A DNA stretch of 64,000 nt from Flavobacteriaceae bacterium UBA1682 (GCA_002320285.1 DCKE01000001.1:168071-232070), one strand, 5' to 3'. Numbered from the stretch's first letter, positions 1 through 9,067 are shown. Translations and numbers: made by a program. Notes: generated by a model not told the origin, from the sequence alone.

Positions 1-20
1 CGCTGTTCGTTATAAAGTAA

Positions 21-62
21 AAACAACCCCGTTCGGTCTTGACCAAACGGGGTTGTTTTTTG
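21..62 (+). terminator. Intrinsic terminator of a gene lying left of the window
   Basis: An 18-bp stem with one C:A mismatch (21-38 with 43-60, short TTGA loop) runs straight into a T-tract. It would end transcription arriving from the left edge. The A-rich left side also allows function on the minus strand. Confidence 0.85.
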
Positions 63-337
63 GGGACAATAATCTTTTAAAAGAGTGTCCTTATAAAAAT
101 AGTAATCCGTGTATGCTAGTATGGTTTGCCATTTATTAAAAAGCGTTAAATACGTGTTTTATTATTAATTTATCGGAGCTTTTTAATATGGATTAGAGGT
201 TTAATTAAAGGGGCTTTTATCATCGACTTGAAGAAAATGACGATTAGAAACAAAACACGGATAATAAAAAATGGCTGGAATCTCTTCCAACCACTTTCAG
301 GGAAACTAGTTTATCGTTAGGTCGATCTAGAAGGGAA
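63..337. other. Intergenic stretch without a recognisable gene
   Basis: No convincing ORF on either strand. A small inverted repeat is present at 64-90 (GGACA...TGTCC around a CTTTTAAAAG palindrome). The rest is AT-rich with no clear promoter. It separates the terminator at the left edge from the 3' end of the minus-strand lipoprotein gene. Confidence 0.5.
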
Positions 338-568
338 TTAATCTCTGCGATCGTGTTTTCTGTGTTTATCGTGTTTTTTCGGTTTGTGGTGTTTGTTTTT
401 ATACTTGTTGTTGTGTTTGTTGTGTTGTGGATGGGATTCCTGAACGATGACAACGGGTCTTCTTCCTCTGTGATGAGAGGTTTCGTGTACCACACAACTA
501 CTGAATCCGATGCTGGCCAAGACCACTACGATTAATAAACGCGAATTATTTAGAATAAAATTTTTCAT
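338..568 (-). CDS. Small His/Lys-rich lipoprotein, unknown function
   Basis: Encodes 76 aa. Residues 1-24 form a lipoprotein signal peptide with hydrophobic core LLIVVVLASIGFSSC and lipobox Cys25. The mature part is strikingly basic: from about residue 30 it is a run of His, Lys, Arg and Asn (for example HNKHNNKYKNKHHKPKKHDK), with no recognisable fold. Such tails may bind metal ions, anionic polymers or peptidoglycan; that is inference from composition only. Overlapping ORFs in other frames lack signal peptides and are shadows. It lies 134 bp downstream of fau on the same strand, with a hairpin-rich gap between, so it is probably transcribed separately. The lipoprotein call is fairly firm and the function unknown. 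Confidence 0.7.
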   Translation of the reverse strand: MKNFILNNSRLLIVVVLASIGFSSCVVHETSHHRGRRPVVIVQESHPQHNKHNNKYKNKHHKPKKHDKHRKHDRRD

Positions 569-594
569 AGCTAGCTGATATTTGTTGTTTTATC

Positions 595-664
595 GGTCAT
601 CTGATATTTCCTTTACGGGATCGCTCTTTACTTTAAAACCTTTGCGATAGGGAAATCAGTGACC
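595..664. repeat. Long imperfect inverted repeat between fau and the lipoprotein gene
   Basis: Arms GGTCATCTGATATTTCC (595-611) and GGGAAATCAGTGACC (650-664) pair with small bulges. An inner ATCGC (620-624) pairs with GCGAT (644-648), leaving a loop of about 19 nt. There is no T-tract directly after it on either strand, so it is not a standard terminator. It may be a structured 3' UTR of fau or an element remnant. Confidence 0.4.
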
Positions 665-702
665 TTCTACAGGCTTCTATTCAATAGCTGTGCCAGAATT
701 TA

Positions 703-1266
703 TTAAAAAGCGTAAATCGTATGGGGAGTTAAGCAGTAATCCAGTGGAATATCAGTATCAACAGTATCATTTATAGACTCTTCGTTGTCAAACAGGCTAA
801 GTCCAACTTTAACAGTTTCGGGTTTGCAGTTCAGGAGGAAGCGATCGTAGAATCCTTTCCCATATCCCACTCTGTGACCCAGGTTGTCAAAAGCCAATAA
901 TGGAATAAACACCACATCGATTTGATGATCTGAAATTTGGATACCACCTACGGGTTCGGGTATGTTGTAGGCGTTTTTCTGGATACGGGTATTATCGGTT
1001 AAAAGATAATGTGTCATCGATCCATCGGAAAAATCGGATTTCGAAATGACGATGTTTTTATCTTTGCCCGCTAAGATATGCAGTAAATACTCGGTATTGA
1101 TTTCCTTTTTTTCTTCAATAGAAAGAAAAATATGGTAGTTAGAATAATTCCAGATCGGCATGTCTAAAGACCGATTGGCTAACTGCAAGCTGAGTTGATC
1201 AATTTCTGCGGTTGACAGCGCGTTGCGCAACGCTTGATATTTTTGGCGCAATTCTTTTTTAGTCAT
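703..1266 (-). CDS. fau: 5-formyltetrahydrofolate cyclo-ligase (MTHFS)
   Basis: Encodes 187 aa, the normal length for the family. It catalyses ATP-dependent conversion of 5-formyl-THF to 5,10-methenyl-THF in the cytoplasm, returning folate to the one-carbon pool. The N-terminal MTKKELRQKY(Q) helix with its basic residues and the C-terminal glycine-rich GYGKGFYDRFL loop (ATP/substrate binding) are diagnostic, as is the preceding FIPLLAFDNLGHRVG block. The start codon overlaps the end of the upstream deacylase gene by 8 bp, so the two are translationally coupled and share the promoter near 2251-2281. Nothing unusual in the sequence. Confidence 0.95.
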   Translation of the reverse strand: MTKKELRQKYQALRNALSTAEIDQLSLQLANRSLDMPIWNYSNYHIFLSIEEKKEINTEYLLHILAGKDKNIVISKSDFSDGSMTHYLLTDNTRIQKNAYNIPEPVGGIQISDHQIDVVFIPLLAFDNLGHRVGYGKGFYDRFLLNCKPETVKVGLSLFDNEESINDTVDTDIPLDYCLTPHTIYAF

Positions 1267-2233
1267 GTTCTAAGAGTGATGTAGATAAATGAAAAATGGC
1301 ATCGCCCTGATATACGATCGATGCATCGTTGGTATTGATGATATATCCTGAGGAAGGCGCTTTGACCGGTTGTTCTCCTTTTCCGTATGGATCGGAGATA
1401 ATGGCCAATACATTTCCTTTATGCACATAACTTCCAATGGCGGTATGATTGTGGAACAAGCCCGAGTTTTTGGCGCGAACCCAGTTGGATTTTGCGATAT
1501 AACATATTTTATCATCGGCAACTGGAACGCTAAGATTATTGCGTAACATACCGAGGTAATCGAGAAAGCGAATGGTGCCAGCTACCCCCATATCGGATAC
1601 AGATCGGTTGATGTCCATTGATTTTCCTCCTTCAAAAAGCAACATCTTAACGTTTCTTTTGGCGCAGGCACTTCTAAAAGACCCGGTGATATAATTCGAA
1701 TACAGCACAAAAGGAGCGTGAAAAACACCGGCTAATTCGTCGAGTTCCTTACTGCCTGGTGCAATGCGGATCTGCGGTGCATTAAAACGGCTGGCACCAC
1801 CAGCATGGAAGTCAATAGCATAATCGACTAAGGGCAAGATGTGTTTAACCAAATAATGCGCAAATTGGCTGGCCAACGAACCGACTTTACTGCCGGGGAA
1901 CACTCTATTCAGATCTCTTCCATCTGGAAATTCACGGGTTTTGTTAATAAAACCAAAGATATTAATCACCGGAATACAGATGATGGTTCCCGTTTTTGGA
2001 ATGTTGATTTTTTTATGAATCAATTGACGCACGATATCGATGCCGTTTAACTCATCACCGTGGATACCAGCGGATAACAGCACCGTTGGCCCTTCTGTTT
2101 TGGAGCGCGAAACGATGATGGGAACCTTTAATCGCGTTGCCGTGTGAAACTTGGCGATTTCCAAATTGATCGTTTTGGTTTCCCCAGGCGCTATTTTTTC
2201 ATCTAAAATTTCAATTATTCTGGAATTTCTCAT
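1259..2233 (-). CDS. Succinylglutamate desuccinylase/aspartoacylase family protein (M14-like zinc deacylase)
   Basis: Encodes 324 aa. Zinc-binding residues are visible: His58 and Glu61 in AGIHGDELNG and His143 in DFHAGG, with the substrate-binding DGRDLNRVFPG segment between. The C-terminal part (from about residue 245) is a beta-rich, barrel-sandwich-like domain (YVHKGNVLAIISDP), common in the AstE/AspA-like subgroup found in Bacteroidota and proteobacteria. Family members hydrolyse amide bonds of N-acyl amino acids; the exact substrate cannot be read from sequence, and a true AstE role is unlikely because no arginine succinyltransferase genes are nearby. It is first gene of a two-gene operon with fau, divergent from uvrC. 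Confidence 0.85.
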   Translation of the reverse strand: MRNSRIIEILDEKIAPGETKTINLEIAKFHTATRLKVPIIVSRSKTEGPTVLLSAGIHGDELNGIDIVRQLIHKKINIPKTGTIICIPVINIFGFINKTREFPDGRDLNRVFPGSKVGSLASQFAHYLVKHILPLVDYAIDFHAGGASRFNAPQIRIAPGSKELDELAGVFHAPFVLYSNYITGSFRSACAKRNVKMLLFEGGKSMDINRSVSDMGVAGTIRFLDYLGMLRNNLSVPVADDKICYIAKSNWVRAKNSGLFHNHTAIGSYVHKGNVLAIISDPYGKGEQPVKAPSSGYIINTNDASIVYQGDAIFHLSTSLLEHD

Positions 2234-2250
2234 AGAATGCTAATAAAATA

Positions 2251-2281
2251 TAAATGTACTAAAAAGCGAGTTCCCGACAAT
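2251..2281 (-). promoter_or_regulatory. Promoter for the deacylase-fau operon
   Basis: Read on the minus strand: ATTG (2278-2281), 19 nt, then TACATTTA (2251-2258), one base from the Bacteroidota TANNTTTG -7 consensus. It lies 18 bp from the start codon of the deacylase gene. Confidence 0.6.
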
Positions 2282-2298
2282 TATATTTAAACCCTTGA

Positions 2299-2330
2299 TT
2301 TGAATTATCCACGATAAGGCGTTACTTTTG
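2299..2330 (+). promoter_or_regulatory. Promoter of uvrC
   Basis: TTTG at 2299-2302, 20 nt, then TACTTTTG at 2323-2330, an exact match to the Bacteroidota consensus. An in-frame TTG at 2328 that would lengthen uvrC lies inside the -7 element and so cannot be on the mRNA, which fixes the start at the ATG at 2361. Confidence 0.8.
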
Positions 2331-2360
2331 TTAGTGACTAAACGCGAATACTCAGATCCA

Positions 2361-4157
2361 ATGAATAACAAATCCTCTTTAGAATTACAGATTAAAACAT
2401 TGCCAGATGAACCTGGTGTATATCAGTATTTTGATAAAGACGATAAAATATTATACGTCGGTAAGGCTAAGAACCTTAGGAAACGCGTGGCCTCGTACTT
2501 TAATAAAATTCACGACAACGGCAAAACCAATGTTTTGGTTAAGAAAATTGTGTCGATCAAACACATTGTTGTTCCTACCGAAACCGATGCCTTGTTGTTG
2601 GAAAATAATTTGATCAAACGATTACAACCGCGATACAATGTCTTATTGAAAGACGATAAAACCTATCCGTGGATTTGCATTAAAAGGGAAGCTTTCCCGA
2701 GGGTGTTTTCGACGAGGAACATGATTAAAGACGGTTCGGAATACTTTGGACCTTATACCAGTGGTAAAACCGTGCATACCCTGCTGGACTTGATTAAAGA
2801 GTTGTATCCTTTGCGAAACTGTGCTTACGATCTGTCGTTGACCAACATCAACGCGGGTAAGTATAGAGTTTGTTTGGAATATCATATTGGAAACTGTCAC
2901 GGCCCTTGTGAGGGATATGAAACCGAGGTGGAATACACCAAAAAGATTGATGCGATCCGTGAAATCCTAAAAGGGAATTTTAAGGAGAGTCTCAAAGATT
3001 TTCGAACACACATGATGAAATTGGCTTCGGAGATGAAATTTGAAGAGGCGCAAAAAATCAAGCAGAAGATGGAGGCTTTGGAGAATTATCAGTCGCGATC
3101 AACCATCATCAGTACCAAGATTTCGAATATCGATGTCTTTTCGATCATCTCGGACGAAAGCATGGCATATGTCAATTTCCTACAGGTTTCTCATGGAGCG
3201 ATTATTCGCTCACATACGATGGAGTTAAAGAAAAAGTTGGACGAAACCGATTTGGAATTGCTCGAATTGGCTATCGTCGAGTTGCGAGAGCGCTTTCACC
3301 TGATGTCCAAAGAGATTATCGTACCTTTTGAGGTGGCGGTGGGTAAAGACATCTTGGTGACCGTGCCCAAGTTGGGCGATAAAAAGAAAATATTGGACTT
3401 GTCGGAACGCAATGCGCGATTCTATAGACTTGATCAGATGAAACAGGTCAAAATCGTTGACCCGGAGCGGCATGCGAATCGCATCATGCAACAGATGAAA
3501 AAGGATTTGCGCTTGAGTGTTGAACCGCGCCATATTGAGTGTTTTGACAATTCAAATATTCAGGGTACCAATCCGGTTGCAGCTTGTGTGGTCTTTAAAG
3601 ACGGAAAACCCAGTAAAAAAGATTACAGGCATTTTAATATTAAAACCGTTGAAGGACCCAATGACTTTGCTTCGATGGAAGAGGTGGTTTACAGGAGGTA
3701 TAAGCGACTTATGGATGAAAACCAGCCGTTGCCACAGTTGATTATCATTGACGGTGGTAAAGGGCAGTTGTCGTCGGCTTTGAAGAGTTTGGATGAACTG
3801 GGGCTGCGCGGCAAAATCGCGATTATTGGTATTGCCAAACGACTGGAGGAATTGTTTTATCCCGGCGATAATATTCCGCTTTATCTAGATAAAAAATCCG
3901 AAACCTTGAAAGTTATTCAGTATCTTCGAAACGAGGCACATCGATTTGGAATTACCTTCCATCGCGATAAGAGAAGTAAAGGGGCAATACAGACCTCGTT
4001 AGACGATATTCCTGGGATTGGTGAGAAAACCACCGAGGTTTTGATCGGACATTTTAAGTCTGTAAAGCGAATAAAAGAAGCAACGGAGAAAGAGTTGGAA
4101 GCGGTAGTGGGGGTTTCTAAGGCTAGAAAAATACTCCAATTTTATAACAAGGAATAA
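2361..4157 (+). CDS. uvrC: UvrABC system protein C (excision nuclease subunit)
   Basis: Encodes 598 aa from the ATG at 2361; an earlier TTG at 2328 is ruled out by the promoter it sits in. UvrC makes both incisions in nucleotide excision repair after recruitment by UvrB. Visible domains: GIY-YIG nuclease (PGVYQYF...LYVGKAKNLRKR, residues 18-42), the UvrB-interacting UVR helix hairpin (EMKFEEAQKIKQKMEALE, about residue 225), the RNase H-like C-terminal nuclease (IECFDNSNIQG and LIIIDGGKGQL, about 390-475) and a tandem helix-hairpin-helix (DDIPGIGEKT...VVGVSKARKI) at the end. Length is typical. The patatin gene follows after about 55 bp on the same strand. mfd, which feeds lesions to the same pathway, is also in the window. 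Confidence 0.99.
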   Translation: MNNKSSLELQIKTLPDEPGVYQYFDKDDKILYVGKAKNLRKRVASYFNKIHDNGKTNVLVKKIVSIKHIVVPTETDALLLENNLIKRLQPRYNVLLKDDKTYPWICIKREAFPRVFSTRNMIKDGSEYFGPYTSGKTVHTLLDLIKELYPLRNCAYDLSLTNINAGKYRVCLEYHIGNCHGPCEGYETEVEYTKKIDAIREILKGNFKESLKDFRTHMMKLASEMKFEEAQKIKQKMEALENYQSRSTIISTKISNIDVFSIISDESMAYVNFLQVSHGAIIRSHTMELKKKLDETDLELLELAIVELRERFHLMSKEIIVPFEVAVGKDILVTVPKLGDKKKILDLSERNARFYRLDQMKQVKIVDPERHANRIMQQMKKDLRLSVEPRHIECFDNSNIQGTNPVAACVVFKDGKPSKKDYRHFNIKTVEGPNDFASMEEVVYRRYKRLMDENQPLPQLIIIDGGKGQLSSALKSLDELGLRGKIAIIGIAKRLEELFYPGDNIPLYLDKKSETLKVIQYLRNEAHRFGITFHRDKRSKGAIQTSLDDIPGIGEKTTEVLIGHFKSVKRIKEATEKELEAVVGVSKARKILQFYNKE

Positions 4158-4211
4158 AAAACACTTACTATGGGGACATCATTAATTTCAAAAGTCAATA
4201 GCTATTTAGAT

Positions 4212-6416
4212 ATGAAAAACTTTTTTGTTGTTTTGGTGTTCTTCTGCATGACAGCTGTAGTGGTGGCTCAGGAGGAAAAAGTGGAGCGCCCGAAAATAGG
4301 AGTGGTCTTAAGTGGCGGTGGTGCAAAGGGCTTGGCGCATATCGGTGTGCTTAAAGTGATTGAAGAGGCTGGGGTTAAAGTTGATTATATAGCCGGAACC
4401 AGTATGGGAGCGATTATTGGGGGGCTTTATGCTGCGGGTTATACCGCTTCGGAATTGGATTCCATCTTTCAGAAAGTAGATTCCGATGCCTTGATTCAAG
4501 ACTATGTACCGCGGATCTCAAAATCCTTTTATGAAAAGAAAAACGATGAAATTTATACGGTCAGTTTGCCGTTTGAGAACTTTAAAATAGGTGTTCCCAA
4601 AGCCTTGTCTAAGGGGATGTATAACTACAATTTATTGAGTCGACTGTTGGCGCATGTCAGGCATGTGAGGGATTTTGATCAATTGCAAATTCCGTTCCTC
4701 TGTGTGGCTACCAATGCTGAAACGGGTGAGCCGGTAATCCTACGGTCTGGCAACTTGCCTCAGGCCATACTGGCAAGTGGTGCTTTCCCATCCTTGTATT
4801 CGCCTGTTGAAATTGACGGTGCCATGTTGATCGATGGCGGGGTTGTTAACAACTATCCCTTACAGGAATTAAGGGATATGGGCGCAGATATTGTTATTGG
4901 TGTCGATGTTCAAGACGGTTTAAAAGATCGAAATACCATAACCGGAGCAACCGATTTGTTGTTGCAGATTTCGAATTTCTCCACCATCAGGCAGATGCAA
5001 CGCAAAAAGAAAAAAACCGATATCTATATCAAACCGGATATAGCCGGTTATAATGTGGTTTCTTTTGATGTAGGAAAGGACATTATCAAAAAAGGAGAAG
5101 AAGCGGCAGAATTATCCAAAGAAGAACTCTTAAAGATCGGAGGCAATTTTGACGCCCTTCGCAATCACTATGTGCCCAAATTTAATGATACGCTTCACAT
5201 TTCATCGATTGCGACCAATCCGTTGGAAACCTATACCGCGAGTTATGTACAGGGAAAACTGGGTTTTCGCTCTCATTCCAAAATTACATACGAACAACTC
5301 GGTAAGGGAGTTGATAACTTAAACGGTACCCAAAACTTTAGTGGAATTGCTTACCAATTTGTGCAAGACGGAGATGAGGATATTTTACAAGTTCGTTTGG
5401 ATGAAAATCCAATCCGACGATACTTAAAATTGGGACTGCACTACGACGGTTTGTACAAAAGTGCGGCTTTGATCAATTTGACACAGAAGAAATTGTTGTT
5501 TAAAAACGATGTGGCATCTTTGGATGTGATCTTGGGTGATAACTTTCGATACAATTTCAATTACTATATCGATAACGGTTTTTACTGGAGTGTGGGCTTG
5601 TCTTCGAAATTAAAAAAGTTTTCGCGCACCGTGCCCTTTCCCGATCTAGCAAGAGAAGGTATTGAGGTAGGTAGTATAAGTATGGATTATGAAGAAATGT
5701 CCAATCGCTTGTATTTTCAAACCATTTTTGCGCAGAAGTTTTTAATTGGTGTGGGAGCTCAGCACAGGTATTTAAACGTACAATCGAAAACCATCAGTTT
5801 GGATCGTGCGATATTTGATAAGAGTAATTATGTTGCGGGCCATGCTTATGTGACCTTTGATAGTTATGACAATAAATACTTTCCAACCAAGGGATTTATC
5901 ATGAAAGGGGATTATACCCAATATGTGTATTCGAGTGATTACAATGGTGATTTCGAGCCCTTTTCGCAGGTCAATGCCGAAATAGGTTTTGTCAAACGCA
6001 TTTACAAGCGGTTGTCGTTACAATTGCACTCTGAGGTGGGAATGACTTTTGGATCTCAGCCTAAATCCTCTTTTTTCAATTACTTTTTAGGGGGCTATGG
6101 CTTTGCCGAAACCACTAATGTAGTACCTTTCTTTGGTTATGATTATTTAAATTTATTCGACAATTCATATATCAAAGGAAGTATACAGTTGGACTATGAA
6201 ATCTTTAAGCGAAACCACGTCAATTTCACGGCAAATTATGCCAATATGGGCAATGGTTTGTTTGAAACGACCGATTGGATTTCGGCGCCAAAATATTCGG
6301 GTTATGCTATCGGATACGGTATGGAAACCCTCTTAGGACCTATAGAGGTAAAACATTCTTGGTCTCCCGAAACCCGTACACATTACACGTGGTTTGGAGT
6401 GGGATTTTGGTTTTAA
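4212..6416 (+). CDS. Patatin-like phospholipase with C-terminal outer-membrane beta-barrel
   Basis: Encodes 734 aa from the ATG at 4212, which gives a clean signal peptide (MKNFFVVLVFFCMTAVVVAQ); an in-frame ATG at 4170 would add 14 residues that spoil it. The patatin domain (about 25-260) has the oxyanion loop GGGAKG (35-40), nucleophile Ser64 in GTSMG and catalytic Asp208 in DGG. A linker follows and then a BamA/Omp85-like 16-strand-type barrel (about 360-734) with alternating aromatic strands, ending in a terminal aromatic residue (GVGFWF). This is the architecture of type Vd autotransporters such as PlpD, where the barrel exports or anchors the lipase at the surface. Substrate is probably phospholipid or acyl glycerol. 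Follows uvrC without a terminator. Confidence 0.92.
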   Translation: MKNFFVVLVFFCMTAVVVAQEEKVERPKIGVVLSGGGAKGLAHIGVLKVIEEAGVKVDYIAGTSMGAIIGGLYAAGYTASELDSIFQKVDSDALIQDYVPRISKSFYEKKNDEIYTVSLPFENFKIGVPKALSKGMYNYNLLSRLLAHVRHVRDFDQLQIPFLCVATNAETGEPVILRSGNLPQAILASGAFPSLYSPVEIDGAMLIDGGVVNNYPLQELRDMGADIVIGVDVQDGLKDRNTITGATDLLLQISNFSTIRQMQRKKKKTDIYIKPDIAGYNVVSFDVGKDIIKKGEEAAELSKEELLKIGGNFDALRNHYVPKFNDTLHISSIATNPLETYTASYVQGKLGFRSHSKITYEQLGKGVDNLNGTQNFSGIAYQFVQDGDEDILQVRLDENPIRRYLKLGLHYDGLYKSAALINLTQKKLLFKNDVASLDVILGDNFRYNFNYYIDNGFYWSVGLSSKLKKFSRTVPFPDLAREGIEVGSISMDYEEMSNRLYFQTIFAQKFLIGVGAQHRYLNVQSKTISLDRAIFDKSNYVAGHAYVTFDSYDNKYFPTKGFIMKGDYTQYVYSSDYNGDFEPFSQVNAEIGFVKRIYKRLSLQLHSEVGMTFGSQPKSSFFNYFLGGYGFAETTNVVPFFGYDYLNLFDNSYIKGSIQLDYEIFKRNHVNFTANYANMGNGLFETTDWISAPKYSGYAIGYGMETLLGPIEVKHSWSPETRTHYTWFGVGFWF

Positions 6417-6632
6417 TTGTTAAATATTAAAATACTACAGCCGTTTTGAAATAAATGCATTATTTTTAAGCTAGAAAATTGCAGATGTTATTTTTTTCTC
6501 GATATTTGTAAAGTAATGAAGACAACTTGGAACGGTTTATTGGCATTAATTAAATATCTGATCAAGAGAAATCCTGAATGAGATTGCAACTTTGTAGATA
6601 AGAATAACTAGCATTAATCAAACAAAGTAATT

Positions 6633-7799
6633 ATGCCCTTATATCATCAATTAGGAAAAATTCCGCCGAAAAGACATACTATTTTTAGAAAACCAAATGG
6701 AGATTTGTATTACGAACAACTCTTCGGAACTATTGGTTTTGATGGAATGTCGACAAATATGTATCACGAACATCGTCCGACTCAAGTAAAAGAGATTAAA
6801 GGACAATATAGTGTTGCGCCGAAAATTGCGAGAGCAAACAACATTCAATCATATCGTCTACGTGGATTTCAGGTAAAACCGGAGCAGGACTTTTTAGAAA
6901 GTCGTAAAGCGGTTTTGACCAATAGCGATTGTACGATTGTATTGGCGGCGCCTAAGGCTTCTACTTCAGAATATTTTTATAAAAACACCGACTCGGATGA
7001 ATTGATTTTCGTTCATAGAGGAACGGGTACCCTAAGAACTATGTTGGGGAACCTGACCTTCAAATATGGCGATTATCTATTGATTCCGCGAGGAGTAATT
7101 TATAAAATAGATTTTGATACCGAAGACAACAGGTTGTTTATCGTAGAGTCTAGAAGGCCAATTTATACCCCTAAGCGATACCGTAACTGGTTTGGACAAT
7201 TACTGGAGCATTCGCCATTTTGCGAGAGAGACATCCGCCGCCCGGATCATTTGGAAACCCATGATGAAAAAGGGGATTTTCTAATTAAGGTCAGAAAGCA
7301 AGATGAGATCTTCGATATGGTGTATGCCACACATCCTTTTGATGTAGTTGGTTATGATGGTTATAATTATCCGTATGCTTTTTCCATACACGATTTCGAA
7401 CCGATTACAGGACGTATTCATCAACCGCCACCGGTGCATCAAACTTTTGAGACCGATGCGTTTGTAATTTGCTCCTTTGTACCGCGTTTGTACGATTACC
7501 ATCCGGAATCTATACCGGCGCCTTACAATCACAGTAATATTGACAGTGATGAGGTGTTGTACTATGTAGATGGGGATTTTATGAGTAGAAACGATATCGA
7601 AGCCGGACACATTTCGCTTCACCCAGCGGGTATTCCTCACGGACCGCACCCGGGTGCTGTAGAGCGTAGTATTGGGAAAACAAGCACTGAAGAATTGGCG
7701 GTTATGGTAGATACCTTTAAACCGTTAATGCTGACAGAAGAAGCAATGCAAATTGCGGATGAATCCTATTATCAGTCGTGGCTTGATGGTCACAAATAA
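6633..7799 (+). CDS. hmgA: Homogentisate 1,2-dioxygenase
   Basis: Encodes 388 aa. It opens the ring of homogentisate to maleylacetoacetate, the central step of tyrosine and phenylalanine degradation. The double cupin is seen in the mid region (VHRGTGTLRTMLGN...GDYLLIPRGV) and in the C-terminal iron site, where NHSNIDSDEVLYYVDGDF supplies His300 and Glu307 and HISLHPAGIPHGPHPG supplies further histidines (326-339). It is shorter than the human enzyme (445 aa) but typical for Bacteroidota. It is followed after 31 bp by hppD, which makes its substrate, so the pair is an operon. The 216-bp upstream gap has only a weak -7-like CAACTTTG (6587-6594). Confidence 0.96.
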   Translation: MPLYHQLGKIPPKRHTIFRKPNGDLYYEQLFGTIGFDGMSTNMYHEHRPTQVKEIKGQYSVAPKIARANNIQSYRLRGFQVKPEQDFLESRKAVLTNSDCTIVLAAPKASTSEYFYKNTDSDELIFVHRGTGTLRTMLGNLTFKYGDYLLIPRGVIYKIDFDTEDNRLFIVESRRPIYTPKRYRNWFGQLLEHSPFCERDIRRPDHLETHDEKGDFLIKVRKQDEIFDMVYATHPFDVVGYDGYNYPYAFSIHDFEPITGRIHQPPPVHQTFETDAFVICSFVPRLYDYHPESIPAPYNHSNIDSDEVLYYVDGDFMSRNDIEAGHISLHPAGIPHGPHPGAVERSIGKTSTEELAVMVDTFKPLMLTEEAMQIADESYYQSWLDGHK

Positions 7800-7830
7800 A
7801 AACAACTAACACTCAAAACAAGAATTTAAA

Positions 7831-8991
7831 ATGAAAAAAGAAGTAAAGTCAGTAGAATTCGGCTTAGAAAAAATATTTGAAGGTGCGCAGGATTTTCTTC
7901 CTCTATTTGGAACGGATTATGTGGAATTTTACGTAGGAAACGCCAAACAAGCGGCTCACTTTTATAAAACGGCTTTTGGTTTCCAATCGTTAGCATACTC
8001 AGGATTGGAAACAGGAGTTAGAGATCGTGCGTCTTATGTCTTGGTTCAAGATAAAATAAGAATCGTATTGACTACACCTTTAACTGCGGATTCACCATTA
8101 AACGACCATATCGTGAAACACGGTGACGGTATTAAAATCGTTGCATTATGGGTAGAAGATGCTAGAAAATCTTATGAGGAAACAGTTAGCCGTGGGGCTA
8201 AATCGTATATGGAGCCAACTGTAGAAACCGATGAATTTGGTGAAGTAGTTCGTGCGGGTATCTATACTTACGGAGAAACCGTTCATATGTTTGTAGAGCG
8301 TAAAAACTATACGGGAACTTTTTTACCGGGATATGTAGAGTGGAAGTCAGACTACAATCCAGAACCAGTAGGTTTAAAATACATTGACCACATGGTGGGT
8401 AATGTGGGATGGAATGAAATGGATACTTGGGTGAAATGGTACGAAGATGTTATGGGCTTTGTAAACTTCCTGTCTTTTGACGACAAACAAATTCACACAG
8501 AATATTCTGCTTTGATGAGTAAAGTGATGTCTAACGGAAACGGTAGAATCAAGTTCCCAATTAACGAGCCTGCAGAAGGAGCAAAACGTTCACAAATCGA
8601 AGAGTATTTGGATTTCTACGGAGGTCCTGGTATCCAGCATATCGCTGTAGCTACGGATGATATCATCACTACAGTGACGCAATTGAGAGCAAGAGGAGTG
8701 GAATTCTTGTCTGCACCGCCGCATTCGTATTATGAAGCTATTCCAGCTCGTTTGGGTGAGCATATGGAAATGATGCATGAAGATATGGATGAATTGGAAA
8801 AATTAGCCATCATGATCGATGCTGATGAAGAAGGATATTTATTGCAAATCTTTACAAAACCAGTAGAAGACCGTCCGACACTTTTCTTTGAAATTATTCA
8901 AAGAATGGGTGCTAGAGGTTTTGGTGCTGGAAATTTCAAAGCCTTGTTCGAATCGATTGAGAGAGAGCAAGAAAAGCGAGGAACGCTTTAG
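7831..8991 (+). CDS. hppD: 4-hydroxyphenylpyruvate dioxygenase
   Basis: Encodes 386 aa. It converts 4-hydroxyphenylpyruvate to homogentisate using Fe(II) and O2. Two VOC (glyoxalase-fold) domains are present; the second carries the facial iron triad: His187 (YIDHMVGNV), His270 (GIQHIAVATDDI) and Glu354 (LFFEIIQRMG). The C-terminal ARGFGAGNFKALFESIE helix that gates the active site is intact. Lies directly after hmgA in the same operon. A fumarylacetoacetase gene is not in the window, so the pathway must be completed elsewhere. Confidence 0.98.
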   Translation: MKKEVKSVEFGLEKIFEGAQDFLPLFGTDYVEFYVGNAKQAAHFYKTAFGFQSLAYSGLETGVRDRASYVLVQDKIRIVLTTPLTADSPLNDHIVKHGDGIKIVALWVEDARKSYEETVSRGAKSYMEPTVETDEFGEVVRAGIYTYGETVHMFVERKNYTGTFLPGYVEWKSDYNPEPVGLKYIDHMVGNVGWNEMDTWVKWYEDVMGFVNFLSFDDKQIHTEYSALMSKVMSNGNGRIKFPINEPAEGAKRSQIEEYLDFYGGPGIQHIAVATDDIITTVTQLRARGVEFLSAPPHSYYEAIPARLGEHMEMMHEDMDELEKLAIMIDADEEGYLLQIFTKPVEDRPTLFFEIIQRMGARGFGAGNFKALFESIEREQEKRGTL

Positions 8992-9067
8992 TATTCAGTT
9001 AATTAATCATAAAAAAAACCGCCAAAAACGCTTTTAAAGTTAAAAAAGAGTTAATTGACATCGATGG

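Noticed and set aside
244..495. Minus-strand 83-aa frame overlapping the small lipoprotein gene
   Set aside because: Asn/Thr-rich low-complexity translation that arises from the repetitive His/Lys codons of the real gene; no signal peptide.
131..713. 16-nt direct repeat ATTTATTAAAAAGCGT at 131-146 and 698-713
   Set aside because: Very AT-rich; the second copy includes fau stop codons. Could be a duplicated 3' end but chance cannot be excluded.
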